Assembly: GCF_039543225.1 (NCBI RefSeq)
Contig: NZ_BAABJI010000002.1
Location: 496,001-560,000, forward strand
Direction: 5' to 3'
Source: Mucilaginibacter defluvii
GTDB lineage: Bacteria > Bacteroidota > Bacteroidia > Sphingobacteriales > Sphingobacteriaceae
Length of the DNA stretch: 64,000 nucleotides
Under the pieces are notes generated by a model. That model was not told the DNA's origin, made no database searches, and saw nothing but the letters and a program-made list of their open reading frames with translations. The position numbers and the translations under genes are program-made. Shown one piece after another: positions 7,241 to 16,413 of this stretch; within the stretch, counting starts at the first letter, position 1; each line of letters opens with the position of its first letter.

Positions 7241-8527
7241 ATGAATTATAATACAACTGCTGATTTTGCAACACAGGCAGACGCTGCCGACCAATTGGCA
7301 TCATTTAAGCAACAATTTTTAATACCACAGCACAACGGCAAAGATGCAATATACCTTTGCGGTAACTCCCTGGGATTACAACCTAAAGCTGCCGAAAAAT
7401 ACCTGAAGGAGCAACTTGAAAGCTGGCAGGAAAAAGCAGTTGAAGGTTGGTTTGATGGCGATAAGCCATGGCTGGGATATCATCGCGAAGTGGCAGCGCT
7501 TGTTGCCCCGGTTGTAGGCGCTGAAAACAGTGAGGTATCAGTGATGAATTCACTTACAGTAAATTTGCATTTATTGTTGGTAAGCTTCTATAATCCAACG
7601 GTTAAAAAGTTTAAAATACTGATGGAAGCCGGCGCGTTTCCGTCGGATCAATACGCTGTGGAAAGCCAGGTTAAATTTTATGATCTTGATCCGGCGGAGG
7701 CAATTGTTGAGTTAAAGCCACGAGAAAATGAGCATACGCTGCGCACTGAAGATATTATCGACGCTATTGAGACACATAAAGATGAACTTGCTTTGGTGCT
7801 GTTTGGCGGAATAAATTATTATACCGGCCAGGTGTTTAACATGCGAGCTATAACCGAGGTAGCACACAAAGCGGGCGCTTACGCGGGTTTTGACCTTGCA
7901 CATGCGGCCGGTAACGTGCCTGTCCAGCTCCACGAATGGAATGTAGACTTCGCCTGCTGGTGTTCTTACAAATACATGAACTCGGGCCCGGGCGGCATCA
8001 GCGGTATATTTGTACATCAAAAACATCATAACTCCAACTTCAAGCGCTTTGCCGGTTGGTGGGGATACCGTGAAGACAAACGCTTTTTAATGCAACCCGG
8101 CTTTGACGCAGCTGTTGGTGCCGAAGGCTGGCAGGTCAGTACCAGTCCGGTTATGTTGCTGGCTCTCCATAAGGCTTCGCTGGATGTTTTTAAGCAGGCC
8201 GGGGGCATAACTGTACTACACGAGAAAAGCATTAAACTGACGGGGTATTTTGAATACCTGATAAAAAGCATTAACAATGAGTGTGGTAAGGAGATTTACC
8301 GGATCATCACGCCCGCTAATGCTGAAGAACGTGGCTGTCAGTTGTCCATCATTTGCCGCTATAAGGCGAAAAAAATATTCAACTACCTGATGAGTAAAGG
8401 TATCATAGGCGATTGGCGCGAACCTGATGTGATCAGGCTTAGCCCGGTACCGTTGTATAACAGTTTTACTGATGTTTACCTGGCTTACGTTGGGTTAAAA
8501 GAAGCCGTTAACTTAATTGATAATTAG
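7241..8527 (+). CDS. kynU: Kynureninase
   Basis: This 428-residue PLP enzyme shows YLCGNSLGLQP at the N-terminus, the pyridoxal Lys at about residue 244 in CWCSYKYMNSGPGG, and GWWGYREDKRFLMQPGF. It cleaves kynurenine or 3-hydroxykynurenine to (hydroxy)anthranilate and alanine. The ATG at 7241 gives the usual N-terminus; a TTG at 7232 would add three residues. No other kynurenine-pathway gene is in the window, so it may serve tryptophan breakdown or NAD synthesis with enzymes encoded elsewhere. It starts 36 bases after the glycosylase and is followed six bases later by the bestrophin gene. Confidence 0.95.
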   Translation: MNYNTTADFATQADAADQLASFKQQFLIPQHNGKDAIYLCGNSLGLQPKAAEKYLKEQLESWQEKAVEGWFDGDKPWLGYHREVAALVAPVVGAENSEVSVMNSLTVNLHLLLVSFYNPTVKKFKILMEAGAFPSDQYAVESQVKFYDLDPAEAIVELKPRENEHTLRTEDIIDAIETHKDELALVLFGGINYYTGQVFNMRAITEVAHKAGAYAGFDLAHAAGNVPVQLHEWNVDFACWCSYKYMNSGPGGISGIFVHQKHHNSNFKRFAGWWGYREDKRFLMQPGFDAAVGAEGWQVSTSPVMLLALHKASLDVFKQAGGITVLHEKSIKLTGYFEYLIKSINNECGKEIYRIITPANAEERGCQLSIICRYKAKKIFNYLMSKGIIGDWREPDVIRLSPVPLYNSFTDVYLAYVGLKEAVNLIDN

Positions 8528-8533
8528 GATTTT

Positions 8534-9391
8534 ATGATTAGCTATAACCCTAAGGAATGGTTCAGGTTTATATTTACCATTCACCGGGCAGATACATTGC
8601 GCGAATTGTTTCCATTACTTATTGCGGTAGCGGTTTACGCCGTTGTAGTTGAGTTTTTGATGACTGAAGTATTCCGGGTAACACCGGATAGCGCGTTGGT
8701 TAAAATCAGCTATATTCATCAAACCATCGGGTTTCTTTTTTCGCTTCTGTTAGCTTTTCGTATCAATTCGGCCTATGACAGATGGTGGGAAGGCCGTAAG
8801 CTGTGGGGTAGCCTGGTAAACAACAGCCGTAACCTGGCCATCAAGTTGAAATATTTGACGGATAAGCCGGAAGATGTGGCTTTTTTCAACTTCGCTATAC
8901 CTTTGTATGCGCGTGCTTTAATGCATCACCTTCGGGATAAATATCACCCGGAAGAGCAAAGTTTTATCGGCATAAACCCAAACAAGCATGTGCCGAATCA
9001 AATTGCTGCGGCTATTATCGGCCGTATTTATGAACTTAACAAACAAGGTTTAATTAACCAGGAGCAGTTGTTGAGCTTAAACCCCGAGCTAACCTCTTTT
9101 ACAGATATTTGCGGCGCTTGCGAACGTATAAAAAAAACGCCCATTCCGTTTTCGTATAGTGTCTTTATCAAGAAGTTTATCTTTACTTACATTATGACGT
9201 TGCCTTTTGCCTGGGCATTTACCTTAAGCTATTATGTGGTGCCTTTTGTAGCTTTCATTTTGTTTGTTTTTGCCAGCGTTGAATTAATTGCCGAAGAGAT
9301 AGAAAATCCGTTTGGAACGGATGCGAACGATCTGCCGCTGCAAACCATCAGTGACAACATCAGGCTGCACGTAGGCGAAATATTTTATTAA
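8534..9391 (+). CDS. Bestrophin family ion channel (copy 1)
   Basis: This 285-residue membrane protein has the bestrophin/UPF0187 signature LLLAFRINSAYDRWWEGRKLWG after the second hydrophobic segment, NSRNLAIKL, a CERIKKTPIPFSY motif before the last pair of membrane segments, and ENPFGTDANDLPL near the C-terminus. Bacterial bestrophins form pentameric channels. It lies between kynU (6 bases) and the HDAC-like gene (5 bases), so it is certainly within the same transcript. A second, more diverged bestrophin is encoded at 13751-14638. Confidence 0.88.
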   Translation: MISYNPKEWFRFIFTIHRADTLRELFPLLIAVAVYAVVVEFLMTEVFRVTPDSALVKISYIHQTIGFLFSLLLAFRINSAYDRWWEGRKLWGSLVNNSRNLAIKLKYLTDKPEDVAFFNFAIPLYARALMHHLRDKYHPEEQSFIGINPNKHVPNQIAAAIIGRIYELNKQGLINQEQLLSLNPELTSFTDICGACERIKKTPIPFSYSVFIKKFIFTYIMTLPFAWAFTLSYYVVPFVAFILFVFASVELIAEEIENPFGTDANDLPLQTISDNIRLHVGEIFY

Positions 9392-9396
9392 CGAAG

Positions 9397-10299
9397 ATGT
9401 TAAAGATAGCCTTTGACCCGGTTTATATTCATCCGCTGCCGGCCGGGCACCGGTTTCCGATGTTGAAGTACGAATTGATTCCCGGTCAACTACTGCATGA
9501 GGGTTTAATAACCCAGGAAAATCTGTTTTCGCCGAAGGAATGCCCTGAGGATCTTATTTTACTTACGCATGAGCGGGAATACTGGCATCACCTGCGCGAT
9601 CTCACCTTGCCGCCCAAAGAAGTGAGACGTACAGGCTTTCCGCTTTCTGCTAAGTTGATCGAAAGGGAAATCCGTATTGCGCAAGGCACAATTGATGGTT
9701 GCCATTATGCGATGCAAAACGGCATTGCTTTTAACATTGCTGGTGGAACGCACCATGCCGGAAGTAATTGGGGCGAAGGATTTTGTTTATTGAATGACCA
9801 AGCTATAGCAAGTAACTATTTATTAAATGATGATTTAGCTAAATCTATCTTAATTATTGATTTAGATGTTCATCAAGGTAATGGTACAGCCCAGATATTC
9901 GAAAAAGAAGACAGGGTTTTTACATTTTCGATGCACGGCGCTAATAATTTCCCATACCGTAAGGAATATTCAGACCGTGATATTCCATTGGCCGACGGCA
10001 CTGGCGATGAAGAATTTTTAGCCATCCTTGAAGATACTCTGCCGCGAATCATTGACGGTTGTACACCTGACTTTATATTTTATCTCTCAGGAGTTGATAT
10101 ATTAGCCACAGATAAATTAGGCAGATTAGCAATGACGCGTGAGGGCTGCGCCCAGCGCGACCGCTTCGTGCTCAATCAGTGTCATCAGCGTGGAATACCA
10201 GTTCAGATAAGCATGGGCGGCGGCTACTCAACCGATATACGTGACATTGTTGAAGCGCACTGTAATACCTATCGCATAGCAGATGATATCTACTTTTAA
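9397..10299 (+). CDS. Histone deacetylase-like hydrolase (arginase/HDAC fold)
   Basis: This 300-residue zinc hydrolase contains GGTHHA with tandem His near 119-120, EGFCLLND, the metal-binding DLDVHQGNGT at about 155-164, YLSGVDILATDKLG and MGGGYS. Bacterial members act on acetylated polyamines, lysines or other amides; they are also called acetoin-utilisation-like. It ends the six-gene run and converges on the MATE gene with a single base between the two stops. Together with the sirtuin at 3.7 kb it gives two chemically distinct deacylases within 7 kb. Confidence 0.9.
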   Translation: MLKIAFDPVYIHPLPAGHRFPMLKYELIPGQLLHEGLITQENLFSPKECPEDLILLTHEREYWHHLRDLTLPPKEVRRTGFPLSAKLIEREIRIAQGTIDGCHYAMQNGIAFNIAGGTHHAGSNWGEGFCLLNDQAIASNYLLNDDLAKSILIIDLDVHQGNGTAQIFEKEDRVFTFSMHGANNFPYRKEYSDRDIPLADGTGDEEFLAILEDTLPRIIDGCTPDFIFYLSGVDILATDKLGRLAMTREGCAQRDRFVLNQCHQRGIPVQISMGGGYSTDIRDIVEAHCNTYRIADDIYF

Positions 10300-10300
10300 A

Positions 10301-11659
10301 TTAATCAGTTAATACCAGCCGCTTACTTAATTTATTGAACCTGAAATAAAGCATAATTGCCGCTGCACCCAGTCCGCAAACCAATCCAACCCAAACTCCG
10401 CCGGCGCCTAAACCAAGCTGTATACCCATCAGATAACCAACCGGCAAACCGATTACCCAATATGCGATCAGGGTAATTATAGTAGGTATGTTTACATCGC
10501 CCATGCCACGCAAAATTCCTAAGCCCACAACCTGCGCGCCATCAAACACCTGGAATACTGCCGCTAACAGAAGCAGTTTCGATGCGATGGCGATCACATT
10601 AGTATCGTTGGTAACTATCCATGGCAGCCAGGGGTTAGCCACTACAAATAAAACAGCTGTAAAGGCCATAAACAGCAACACGATATGATAGCTTGATAAG
10701 GCTGATAAACGCAACTGGTTGTAATTACCTGCGCCCGTGTTATTTCCTGATTTAATAGCCGCTGCCGAAGATATACCGGTGGCCACCATAAATGTGATGG
10801 CCGCCATGTTTATAGCCACCTGGTGCGCCGCCTGCTCAACCGCGCCTATAGTACCTATCAGAATGTTAGCCCCGCCAAACGCGCTTACTTCAAATGTACT
10901 CTGCATCGAAACAGGTATACCTATTTTCAATATCCTCGCGCTCCGAACCCGGTCAATGTGAGTAAACACAAAGCTTTTTAAATACTGTTTAAAGCGCGGC
11001 GCTCTAAGTACATAAATAGCCATCACTACAGCCATTAGGCTTCTGTCAATCAATGTGCTATAGCCTACGCCGCGAATACCCATGGGCTCAATGCCGAATA
11101 ATCCTTTTACGAAAGTTAAGCCAAGTACAATGTTCAGCACATTTCCCCAAATAGATATCTGCATGGCCTGTTTGGTAAAACCTAAACCTTCGGCAAATTG
11201 CTTGAATGTACTGAAGATCATTAACGGGATGATCGAAAAGCCAAGAATCACAAAAAACGGCTTGGCCTGCTCAACAACTGCAGGCGCCTGGTTCAAGTGG
11301 TCGAGCACGTATACCGAACCGAAGTACATCACCGTAAAAAGTACGAACCCGGTAATTATATTAATGATCAGGCTGTTCGATAATAAACGACCGCATTCTT
11401 CATAGTTTCCGCGGCCGTTCTCCTGTGATATTAACGGTGTTATACCATAGGATATCCCGATACCGATTAGCATCGGGATAATAAAGATGCTGCCAACCAA
11501 CGATACAGCCGCCAAAGCCACAGTGCCTACAAAGTGCCCGACTACTATACTATCTGCTAAATGCGTGGCCACGTGCCCCACCTGCGAAATTACAATGGGT
11601 ATAGCGAGCTTAAGCGTGTCCTGATAATGCGGTTTAAATTTAGCGTAGATCTGTTTCAT
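10301..11659 (-). CDS. MATE family efflux transporter
   Basis: This 452-residue protein has twelve predicted membrane segments in two homologous halves. The N-terminal half has LAIPIVISQVGHVATHLADSIVVGHF and the C-terminal half VFDGAQVVGLGILRGMGDVNIPT, both typical of NorM-type MATE exporters that expel cationic drugs or metabolites using sodium or proton gradients. It is transcribed opposite to the HDAC-like gene and follows the DUF4442-GNAT-AlbA operon at a distance of 60 bases, so read-through from that operon is possible. Confidence 0.92.
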   Translation of the reverse strand: MKQIYAKFKPHYQDTLKLAIPIVISQVGHVATHLADSIVVGHFVGTVALAAVSLVGSIFIIPMLIGIGISYGITPLISQENGRGNYEECGRLLSNSLIINIITGFVLFTVMYFGSVYVLDHLNQAPAVVEQAKPFFVILGFSIIPLMIFSTFKQFAEGLGFTKQAMQISIWGNVLNIVLGLTFVKGLFGIEPMGIRGVGYSTLIDRSLMAVVMAIYVLRAPRFKQYLKSFVFTHIDRVRSARILKIGIPVSMQSTFEVSAFGGANILIGTIGAVEQAAHQVAINMAAITFMVATGISSAAAIKSGNNTGAGNYNQLRLSALSSYHIVLLFMAFTAVLFVVANPWLPWIVTNDTNVIAIASKLLLLAAVFQVFDGAQVVGLGILRGMGDVNIPTIITLIAYWVIGLPVGYLMGIQLGLGAGGVWVGLVCGLGAAAIMLYFRFNKLSKRLVLTD

Positions 11660-11719
11660 AACGAAAGGGCCGAAAAGCGGCCGGCAAAAATAACAAATAC
11701 GTAGCGGTTATGCTATTCG

Positions 11720-12343
11720 TTACGCAGCAGTGTAAAATTCTTCTTTCTCGGTGGTATGCACCAGTATCACGCCTGACAGCACCAGGTCAACCAGTATGCG
11801 TTGCGCCCGGCGCCTGCCAATATTGAGCAACGTGCAAAACTGTTTCACGGTAATACGGCCCATTTTCTCCAAATATTCCAATAATGCTTTTTCTTTTGAC
11901 GAATACTCAATAAGCACACCCTGCTCGTCATTAGATCGTTTTAAAACGTCTACCACAATCTTACTCGCGAGTACGCTTTTATCCTTCACACGGATGTATA
12001 CCCACCATTTGCCATCTTCGGCGAGTGCGTAATGAGGCTTTTCGTCGCTTGGTGGAATCTCCGCTACCAGAACGATCTTATCATCTACATACACTTCCTC
12101 AAAAACAGGTTCAATAGCCGGCCTGCAGTAAAAGTGCGCCGCTTTGGTAAGCATGTATTTTTCTTCTTCTTCGGATTTTACACCTGTTATCGCCCCGTTG
12201 TCTGCTACACCAACCAGCAGTTTGCCGCCTTTGTTATTGGCGAATGATACCATTGTTTTGGCTATCTTTTCGTAACGGGTAATGGTTTTCTTAAAGTCGA
12301 GAGAAACGCCTTCACCTTCAAAAATCAATCTTTTTATGTTCAT
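11720..12343 (-). CDS. AlbA_2/Schlafen-like domain protein with C-terminal winged helix
   Basis: This 207-residue protein begins with an AlbA_2 (Schlafen AlbA-like) domain, with the signatures EGVSLDFKKTI, MVSFANNKGGKLLVGVADNG and VYIRVKDKSVLA over roughly residues 8-125. The last 60 residues (LEYLEKMGRITVKQFCTLL, RRRAQRILVDLVLSGVI) look like a winged helix. Such proteins are usually called putative transcriptional regulators or nucleic-acid-binding proteins. Its start overlaps the GNAT stop by four bases (ATGA), so it is translated with the two genes upstream. Confidence 0.8.
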   Translation of the reverse strand: MNIKRLIFEGEGVSLDFKKTITRYEKIAKTMVSFANNKGGKLLVGVADNGAITGVKSEEEEKYMLTKAAHFYCRPAIEPVFEEVYVDDKIVLVAEIPPSDEKPHYALAEDGKWWVYIRVKDKSVLASKIVVDVLKRSNDEQGVLIEYSSKEKALLEYLEKMGRITVKQFCTLLNIGRRRAQRILVDLVLSGVILVHTTEKEEFYTAA

Positions 12344-12816
12344 TTCACTTCCTCGTCTTTATTGCTGATAGAATATGGGTTGTAAATGCCCATCCAACGT
12401 TCGGGGTTGGTCAATACCGAAAAGCCAAACTGCTCATACAAGCCATGTGCATCGGCAGTTGCCAGGGACCATCTGCGCAAACCCTGCAAATCAGCATGAT
12501 TTAATATAGATTGCACCAACCATTTAGATAAGCCAATACCGCGATGTTGCGGTAATATGAAAACATCGCACAGGTAAGCAAATGTGGCTTTATCTGTTAC
12601 TACCCGCGCAAAACCGGCTTGTGTATTATTGATGTACACACCGAAGCACATTGAGTTTTCAATCGCGGTTTGCAGCTTTGCATAAGGCATACCTTTAGCC
12701 CAGTATGATTCAGTACTTAAATAGTTATGAACCGCTTTAATATCGATCAGGTTCTTATTTGTCGAGAGCAGGAACCCTTTGTTCACAAAAAATGCATCGT
12801 TCATAATGGTGCTCAT
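12340..12816 (-). CDS. GNAT family N-acetyltransferase
   Basis: This 158-residue protein shows the GNAT acetyl-CoA loop in LPQHRGIGLSKWLV, preceded by YLCDVFI and followed by HGLYEQFGF. The acceptor substrate is not evident. It overlaps the neighbouring genes on both sides by four bases (ATGA), so the three genes form one coupled operon. The ATG at 12816 fits this coupling; an internal ATG at 12804 is possible. Confidence 0.88.
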   Translation of the reverse strand: MSTIMNDAFFVNKGFLLSTNKNLIDIKAVHNYLSTESYWAKGMPYAKLQTAIENSMCFGVYINNTQAGFARVVTDKATFAYLCDVFILPQHRGIGLSKWLVQSILNHADLQGLRRWSLATADAHGLYEQFGFSVLTNPERWMGIYNPYSISNKDEEVK

Positions 12817-13298
12817 TTCGTGGCCTCCTTTTGTAATACGAAGTCGAGATTACGAAGGTAAACCTCGTTGCTGATAGTAACACATAGTTCGCCGGCCTCG
12901 TCATACATCTCAACCGGATAGTGCGCTACATGTTTGCCGGTGTGGCTCAGGCTATGTTCTATCGCATTAATATCATTATCTGAAAATGTAATACCGAACC
13001 GTAACTTTGTTCGGGCCGGTTTTAAATATTGTATGGCTGATGATTTGAGCCAGGCTATAACATTGTAACCTTTATGGCTGAACAATTGGTGTAAAAGCAC
13101 CGGATAAAAGGGATCGGCAGCGGCGAACAATGTACCGCCGAAAATTGACCGGTTGTAATTTCTATTGAATATGCTGTTATGCACGACTACGGTAACTCCC
13201 GTATAACCAGGCTCAACCTTTTGTACCCAAATACGCTGAAAAAGGAGGGGAGGGTAAAAACGCATAGCCCATTTAAGGGTGTTTTCGCTTACAACCAT
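12813..13298 (-). CDS. DUF4442 hotdog-fold protein, thioesterase-like
   Basis: This 161-residue protein resembles DUF4442/YiiD C-terminal proteins, which adopt the hotdog fold of acyl-CoA thioesterases. The family-like features are NRNYNRSIFGGTLFAAADPFY near the centre and LKSSAIQYLKPARTKLRF. It is the first gene of the coupled operon with GNAT and AlbA. In some bacteria the same two domains, GNAT and YiiD-type hotdog, are fused in one protein, so their linkage here is meaningful. The substrate is unknown. Confidence 0.78.
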   Translation of the reverse strand: MVVSENTLKWAMRFYPPLLFQRIWVQKVEPGYTGVTVVVHNSIFNRNYNRSIFGGTLFAAADPFYPVLLHQLFSHKGYNVIAWLKSSAIQYLKPARTKLRFGITFSDNDINAIEHSLSHTGKHVAHYPVEMYDEAGELCVTISNEVYLRNLDFVLQKEATK

Positions 13299-13475
13299 AA
13301 TGCATTAAATATAGCATTATGATGGTAAACTATCTTCAGATTTTTTTTCAAGATTTAAATTTTCTCTGCACAATATAAACCTATACGCAACGATTTACAG
13401 GTGTTGTTTAAACAAACGGCTGAGCCATACGTTACGTATATTAATTAATACTTAATAAAAACGTTAATACATATC

Positions 13476-13694
13476 ATGAAAAAGCAATTTGTAAATTTTA
13501 TAGCAGCCGCAGCTGTCGTCGGCGTTTTAGCCACGGGCTGTTATTCACAGGGCGAAGCAACAGGTTCTGACACCAGCGCCGCCGATTCAACTACCGCTGT
13601 AACTGATACATCGCAGGCAACACCGGTAACCGACACGGCATCGGCCCCTGTACCGGCTGATAATGCGCAGAAAGACACTACATCGAAAATGTAA
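13476..13694 (+). CDS. Small Thr/Ser/Asp/Ala-rich lipoprotein
   Basis: This 72-residue protein has a lipoprotein signal with the lipobox VLATGC (Cys 22). The mature part of about 50 residues is low-complexity, rich in Thr, Ser, Asp, Ala and Pro, and likely disordered. No function can be assigned. It has its own terminator, shared with the bestrophin gene on the other strand, and a 177-base upstream region. Confidence 0.75.
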   Translation: MKKQFVNFIAAAAVVGVLATGCYSQGEATGSDTSAADSTTAVTDTSQATPVTDTASAPVPADNAQKDTTSKM

Positions 13695-13698
13695 ATAA

Positions 13699-13729
13699 AA
13701 AATCCCGGTATTGAGTCCGGGATTTTTTG
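13699..13729. terminator. Bidirectional terminator
   Basis: A perfect 8-bp stem (AATCCCGG with CCGGGATT) is flanked by A and T runs, so it can stop transcripts from both the small lipoprotein gene (+) and bestrophin copy 2 (-). Confidence 0.88.
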
Positions 13730-13750
13730 TTTACATAACTATCAAATTGT

Positions 13751-14638
13751 TTACATCAAATAAAATGTATCAGCCGGAGCTGCCTGTTGTGGTTTTGGCA
13801 AATCGGCCATCTCCATCAAATTGCGTTCAATAGTTTTTGAAATAGCGGTCATTGGCGTATCCGTTGGTTTATTCTCAAATGGATCCTGCATCAATATGGC
13901 TGTGCGCTCAATGGCAATAAACAACACCGGTACAAGCGTTGCCAGGCAAATCTCAACCGCCCAATGGTGATCGTCGAGACCGAAAGGGAAAATTGTTGTC
14001 AATACGTATATTAAAAAATGTATGAGTATACTGTAAGACCTGGGGAAAATCGTGTTCTTGATTCGCTCGCATCTGCCCATTGAGTCGGTTAAACGTTGCA
14101 GCGTGCTATCCAACTGTACTTGTTTGTTATTGTTCAGATGGTAATGTTCGCTTAGTTCAGCCAGTTCTGCCGCATGTTTTGACAGGAGCAGGTTAGGCCG
14201 GTTATCACTATCAGCCCCAACTTTTTGAATATACTGCTCTACCTTTTCAGTAGCCGGACATTTACGCAGCGTTTCGGCAAGAGAATAACACCATATGGAT
14301 TGCCTGATTGCGAAGCTTTGCACATAAGCTATCTTTTTGTCATCATTAGGCAAAAATTGTAGTAATTGCCTGATAAGCGTGCGGCTATCGTTTACAACAG
14401 CCCCCCAAATTATACGGGCTTCCCACCAGCGTTCGTATGATTGTGCCGTACGAAAAGCAAGCAGTAAGGATAATAGCGTAGCGACCAAGGCTGATACGCT
14501 TAAAGGTATTGTTAGATCTTTAAAAAAGGTATAATAATCCAGCATTCCTACCAGGCAGGCGTAAAGAAATATGCCGAAAATGTCCCACTTAATTAACTTT
14601 AAAAAATATACAACTGAAATCTTATTAGCTACTAACAT
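13751..14638 (-). CDS. Bestrophin family ion channel (copy 2)
   Basis: This 295-residue protein shares the bestrophin core: LLLAFRTAQSYERWWEARIIWG, NDSRTLIRQLL, CERIKNTIFPRSYS and DPFENKPTDTPM. It has about four hydrophobic segments. It is a diverged relative of the product at 8534-9391, not a recent duplicate, because matches are confined to the motifs. The gene stands alone between a shared terminator and the 190-base gap that contains the speA terminator. Confidence 0.87.
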   Translation of the reverse strand: MLVANKISVVYFLKLIKWDIFGIFLYACLVGMLDYYTFFKDLTIPLSVSALVATLLSLLLAFRTAQSYERWWEARIIWGAVVNDSRTLIRQLLQFLPNDDKKIAYVQSFAIRQSIWCYSLAETLRKCPATEKVEQYIQKVGADSDNRPNLLLSKHAAELAELSEHYHLNNNKQVQLDSTLQRLTDSMGRCERIKNTIFPRSYSILIHFLIYVLTTIFPFGLDDHHWAVEICLATLVPVLFIAIERTAILMQDPFENKPTDTPMTAISKTIERNLMEMADLPKPQQAAPADTFYLM

Positions 14639-14778
14639 AAATTAATGATCTTGATTACTTGCTCCGGCATCTTTCAGTACAAAGCCATAGCTAAACGTCA
14701 ATTCAACAGGAAAGTTTGATGTTAAAACAAACCGCTATACTTTTTTGCAAGGTTACGCATATATCAGAATGAACGACA

Positions 14779-14808
14779 CAAAAAAAGGAGCATAGTTATA
14801 TGCTCCTT
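14779..14808 (-). terminator. Terminator of speA
   Basis: A 10-bp perfect stem (AAGGAGCATA with TATGCTCCTT) and a four-base loop is followed on the reverse strand by a run of T. It lies 21 bases after the speA stop. Confidence 0.88.
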
Positions 14809-14828
14809 GTATAAAAAAATATCTATGC

Positions 14829-16223
14829 TTAGGCCGTGTAGCCAAGTATTTTTAATACCTGCTTGCTGTTTTGCTCTTCGCCAAACACCTCAAAATTGAA
14901 AGTTTCGTCACGGTTACGCCTGATGATAACATGTTTTGGCGATGGCAGCAAACAGTGATGAATACCACCATAACCACTCAATACCTCCTGGTAAGCCCCG
15001 GTGTTAAAAAAGCCCAGGTATTGTACCTTACGGGTTTTAGGCATGTATACGCTGTTCATGTGCGCTTCCTGGTTATAATAATCCTGCCCGTCGCAGGTAA
15101 TACCGCCCAGGTTGACCCGATCATACTCCGCATCCCAGTTATTAACAGGCAACAGGATGTATTTTTGATTAAGCGCCCAAACATCCGGCAGGTTAGTGAT
15201 GAATGAACCATCAAGCATCAACCACTTTTCACGGTCGTTTTGCTGCTTGCGGCCAATTACTTTGTATAATATTCCCGAAGCTTCGGCAACAGTATATTTA
15301 CCAAATTCGGTAATGATATCAGGTTCAATCGTGTCATGTATTGCGCAGATTTCTTTAATACGGCTTACAATCTCGTTGATCATGTATTCGTAATCAAAAT
15401 CAAATACCAGCGAATCCTTAAACGGCATACCGCCGCCGATATCCAAGGTATCCAGGTCAGGGTTTACCTTTTTGAATTTGCAATATAAGGTAACGTATTT
15501 TTCCAGCTCGTTCCAGTAATACGGCGTGTCAGATATACCCGAATTGATAAAGAAGTGCAGCAGTTTTACCTTGAAATTAGGGTTCTTTTCTATCTTAGAA
15601 TGATAAAAATCTATCACATCTTCCATACGTACACCCAAACGTGATGTATAGAACTGTGAGTTCGGCTGCTCTTCTGATGCTATCCGGATGCCGAGGTTAC
15701 AAGGCTCGTCGAGTTCTATTTCGTCATCGTAAATATTAAACTCCTCTTTATTGTCTAACACCGGGATGATGTTTTTAAAGCCATCATGCAGCATATCAAC
15801 AATATATTGCTTGTACTGGTACGTTTTAAAGCCGTTGCAAATTACCGTGATATCCTTGGTTACTGTTCCTTTTTTCTCGAGCGCGTCAATCATCGGCATA
15901 TCAAACGCCGAAGAAGTCTCCAGGTGGATATCGTTCTTTAACGCTTCCTCAACTATATGTTTAAAGTGTGAGCTTTTTGTACAATAGCAATATTTATAGG
16001 TGCCGCGATAATTGTTTTTAATGATAGCCTGCTGAAACAGCAATTTAGCTTGCTGAACCTTTTTTGATATGATGGGCAAATAGGTGAAACGCAGGGGAGT
16101 ACCATACGTTTCAATCATCTCCATCAGGTTCAGATCGTGAAAGTACAATTCATCTTCAATTATCTCAAAACCCTCTTGCGGAAAGCCCACGCTTAGGTCA
16201 AGAAATTCCTGGTAACTTTGCAT
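14829..16223 (-). CDS. speA: Arginine decarboxylase, short Bacteroidota form
   Basis: This 464-residue PLP enzyme of the alanine-racemase-fold decarboxylases has the pyridoxal Lys near residue 83 in YCYCTKSSHFK, a glycine loop in LDIGGGMPF, ITEFGKYTVAEASG, and the active-site Cys region GGITCDGQDYY. It is much shorter than the E. coli SpeA of about 650 residues, but the length is usual for Bacteroidota. It makes agmatine, the first step of polyamine synthesis, in the cytoplasm. The gene is monocistronic. Confidence 0.9.
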   Translation of the reverse strand: MQSYQEFLDLSVGFPQEGFEIIEDELYFHDLNLMEMIETYGTPLRFTYLPIISKKVQQAKLLFQQAIIKNNYRGTYKYCYCTKSSHFKHIVEEALKNDIHLETSSAFDMPMIDALEKKGTVTKDITVICNGFKTYQYKQYIVDMLHDGFKNIIPVLDNKEEFNIYDDEIELDEPCNLGIRIASEEQPNSQFYTSRLGVRMEDVIDFYHSKIEKNPNFKVKLLHFFINSGISDTPYYWNELEKYVTLYCKFKKVNPDLDTLDIGGGMPFKDSLVFDFDYEYMINEIVSRIKEICAIHDTIEPDIITEFGKYTVAEASGILYKVIGRKQQNDREKWLMLDGSFITNLPDVWALNQKYILLPVNNWDAEYDRVNLGGITCDGQDYYNQEAHMNSVYMPKTRKVQYLGFFNTGAYQEVLSGYGGIHHCLLPSPKHVIIRRNRDETFNFEVFGEEQNSKQVLKILGYTA

Positions 16224-16376
16224 GCTTTAAAATTTTGGCAAAAATGTAATTTTTAAACGGTATTTTTTTGAAAATGTTGATGCAATTTATGTACTGAATG
16301 TAATTTATAATTGCATATAGATATTTCACTGATAATCAATATCATTTAAATCCTAAAAGCCATTATTTAAACTTTA

Positions 16377-16406
16377 TTGAAACATTCTGCTATCATAATA
16401 TGATTG
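16377..16406 (+). promoter_or_regulatory. Probable promoter of the MRJP/Yellow gene
   Basis: TTG at 16377-16379 is followed after 19 bases by TATGATTG at 16399-16406, one mismatch from TAnnTTTG. The predicted start near 16410 lies about four bases before the ATG. Confidence 0.4.
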
Positions 16407-16413
16407 TTAGGTT

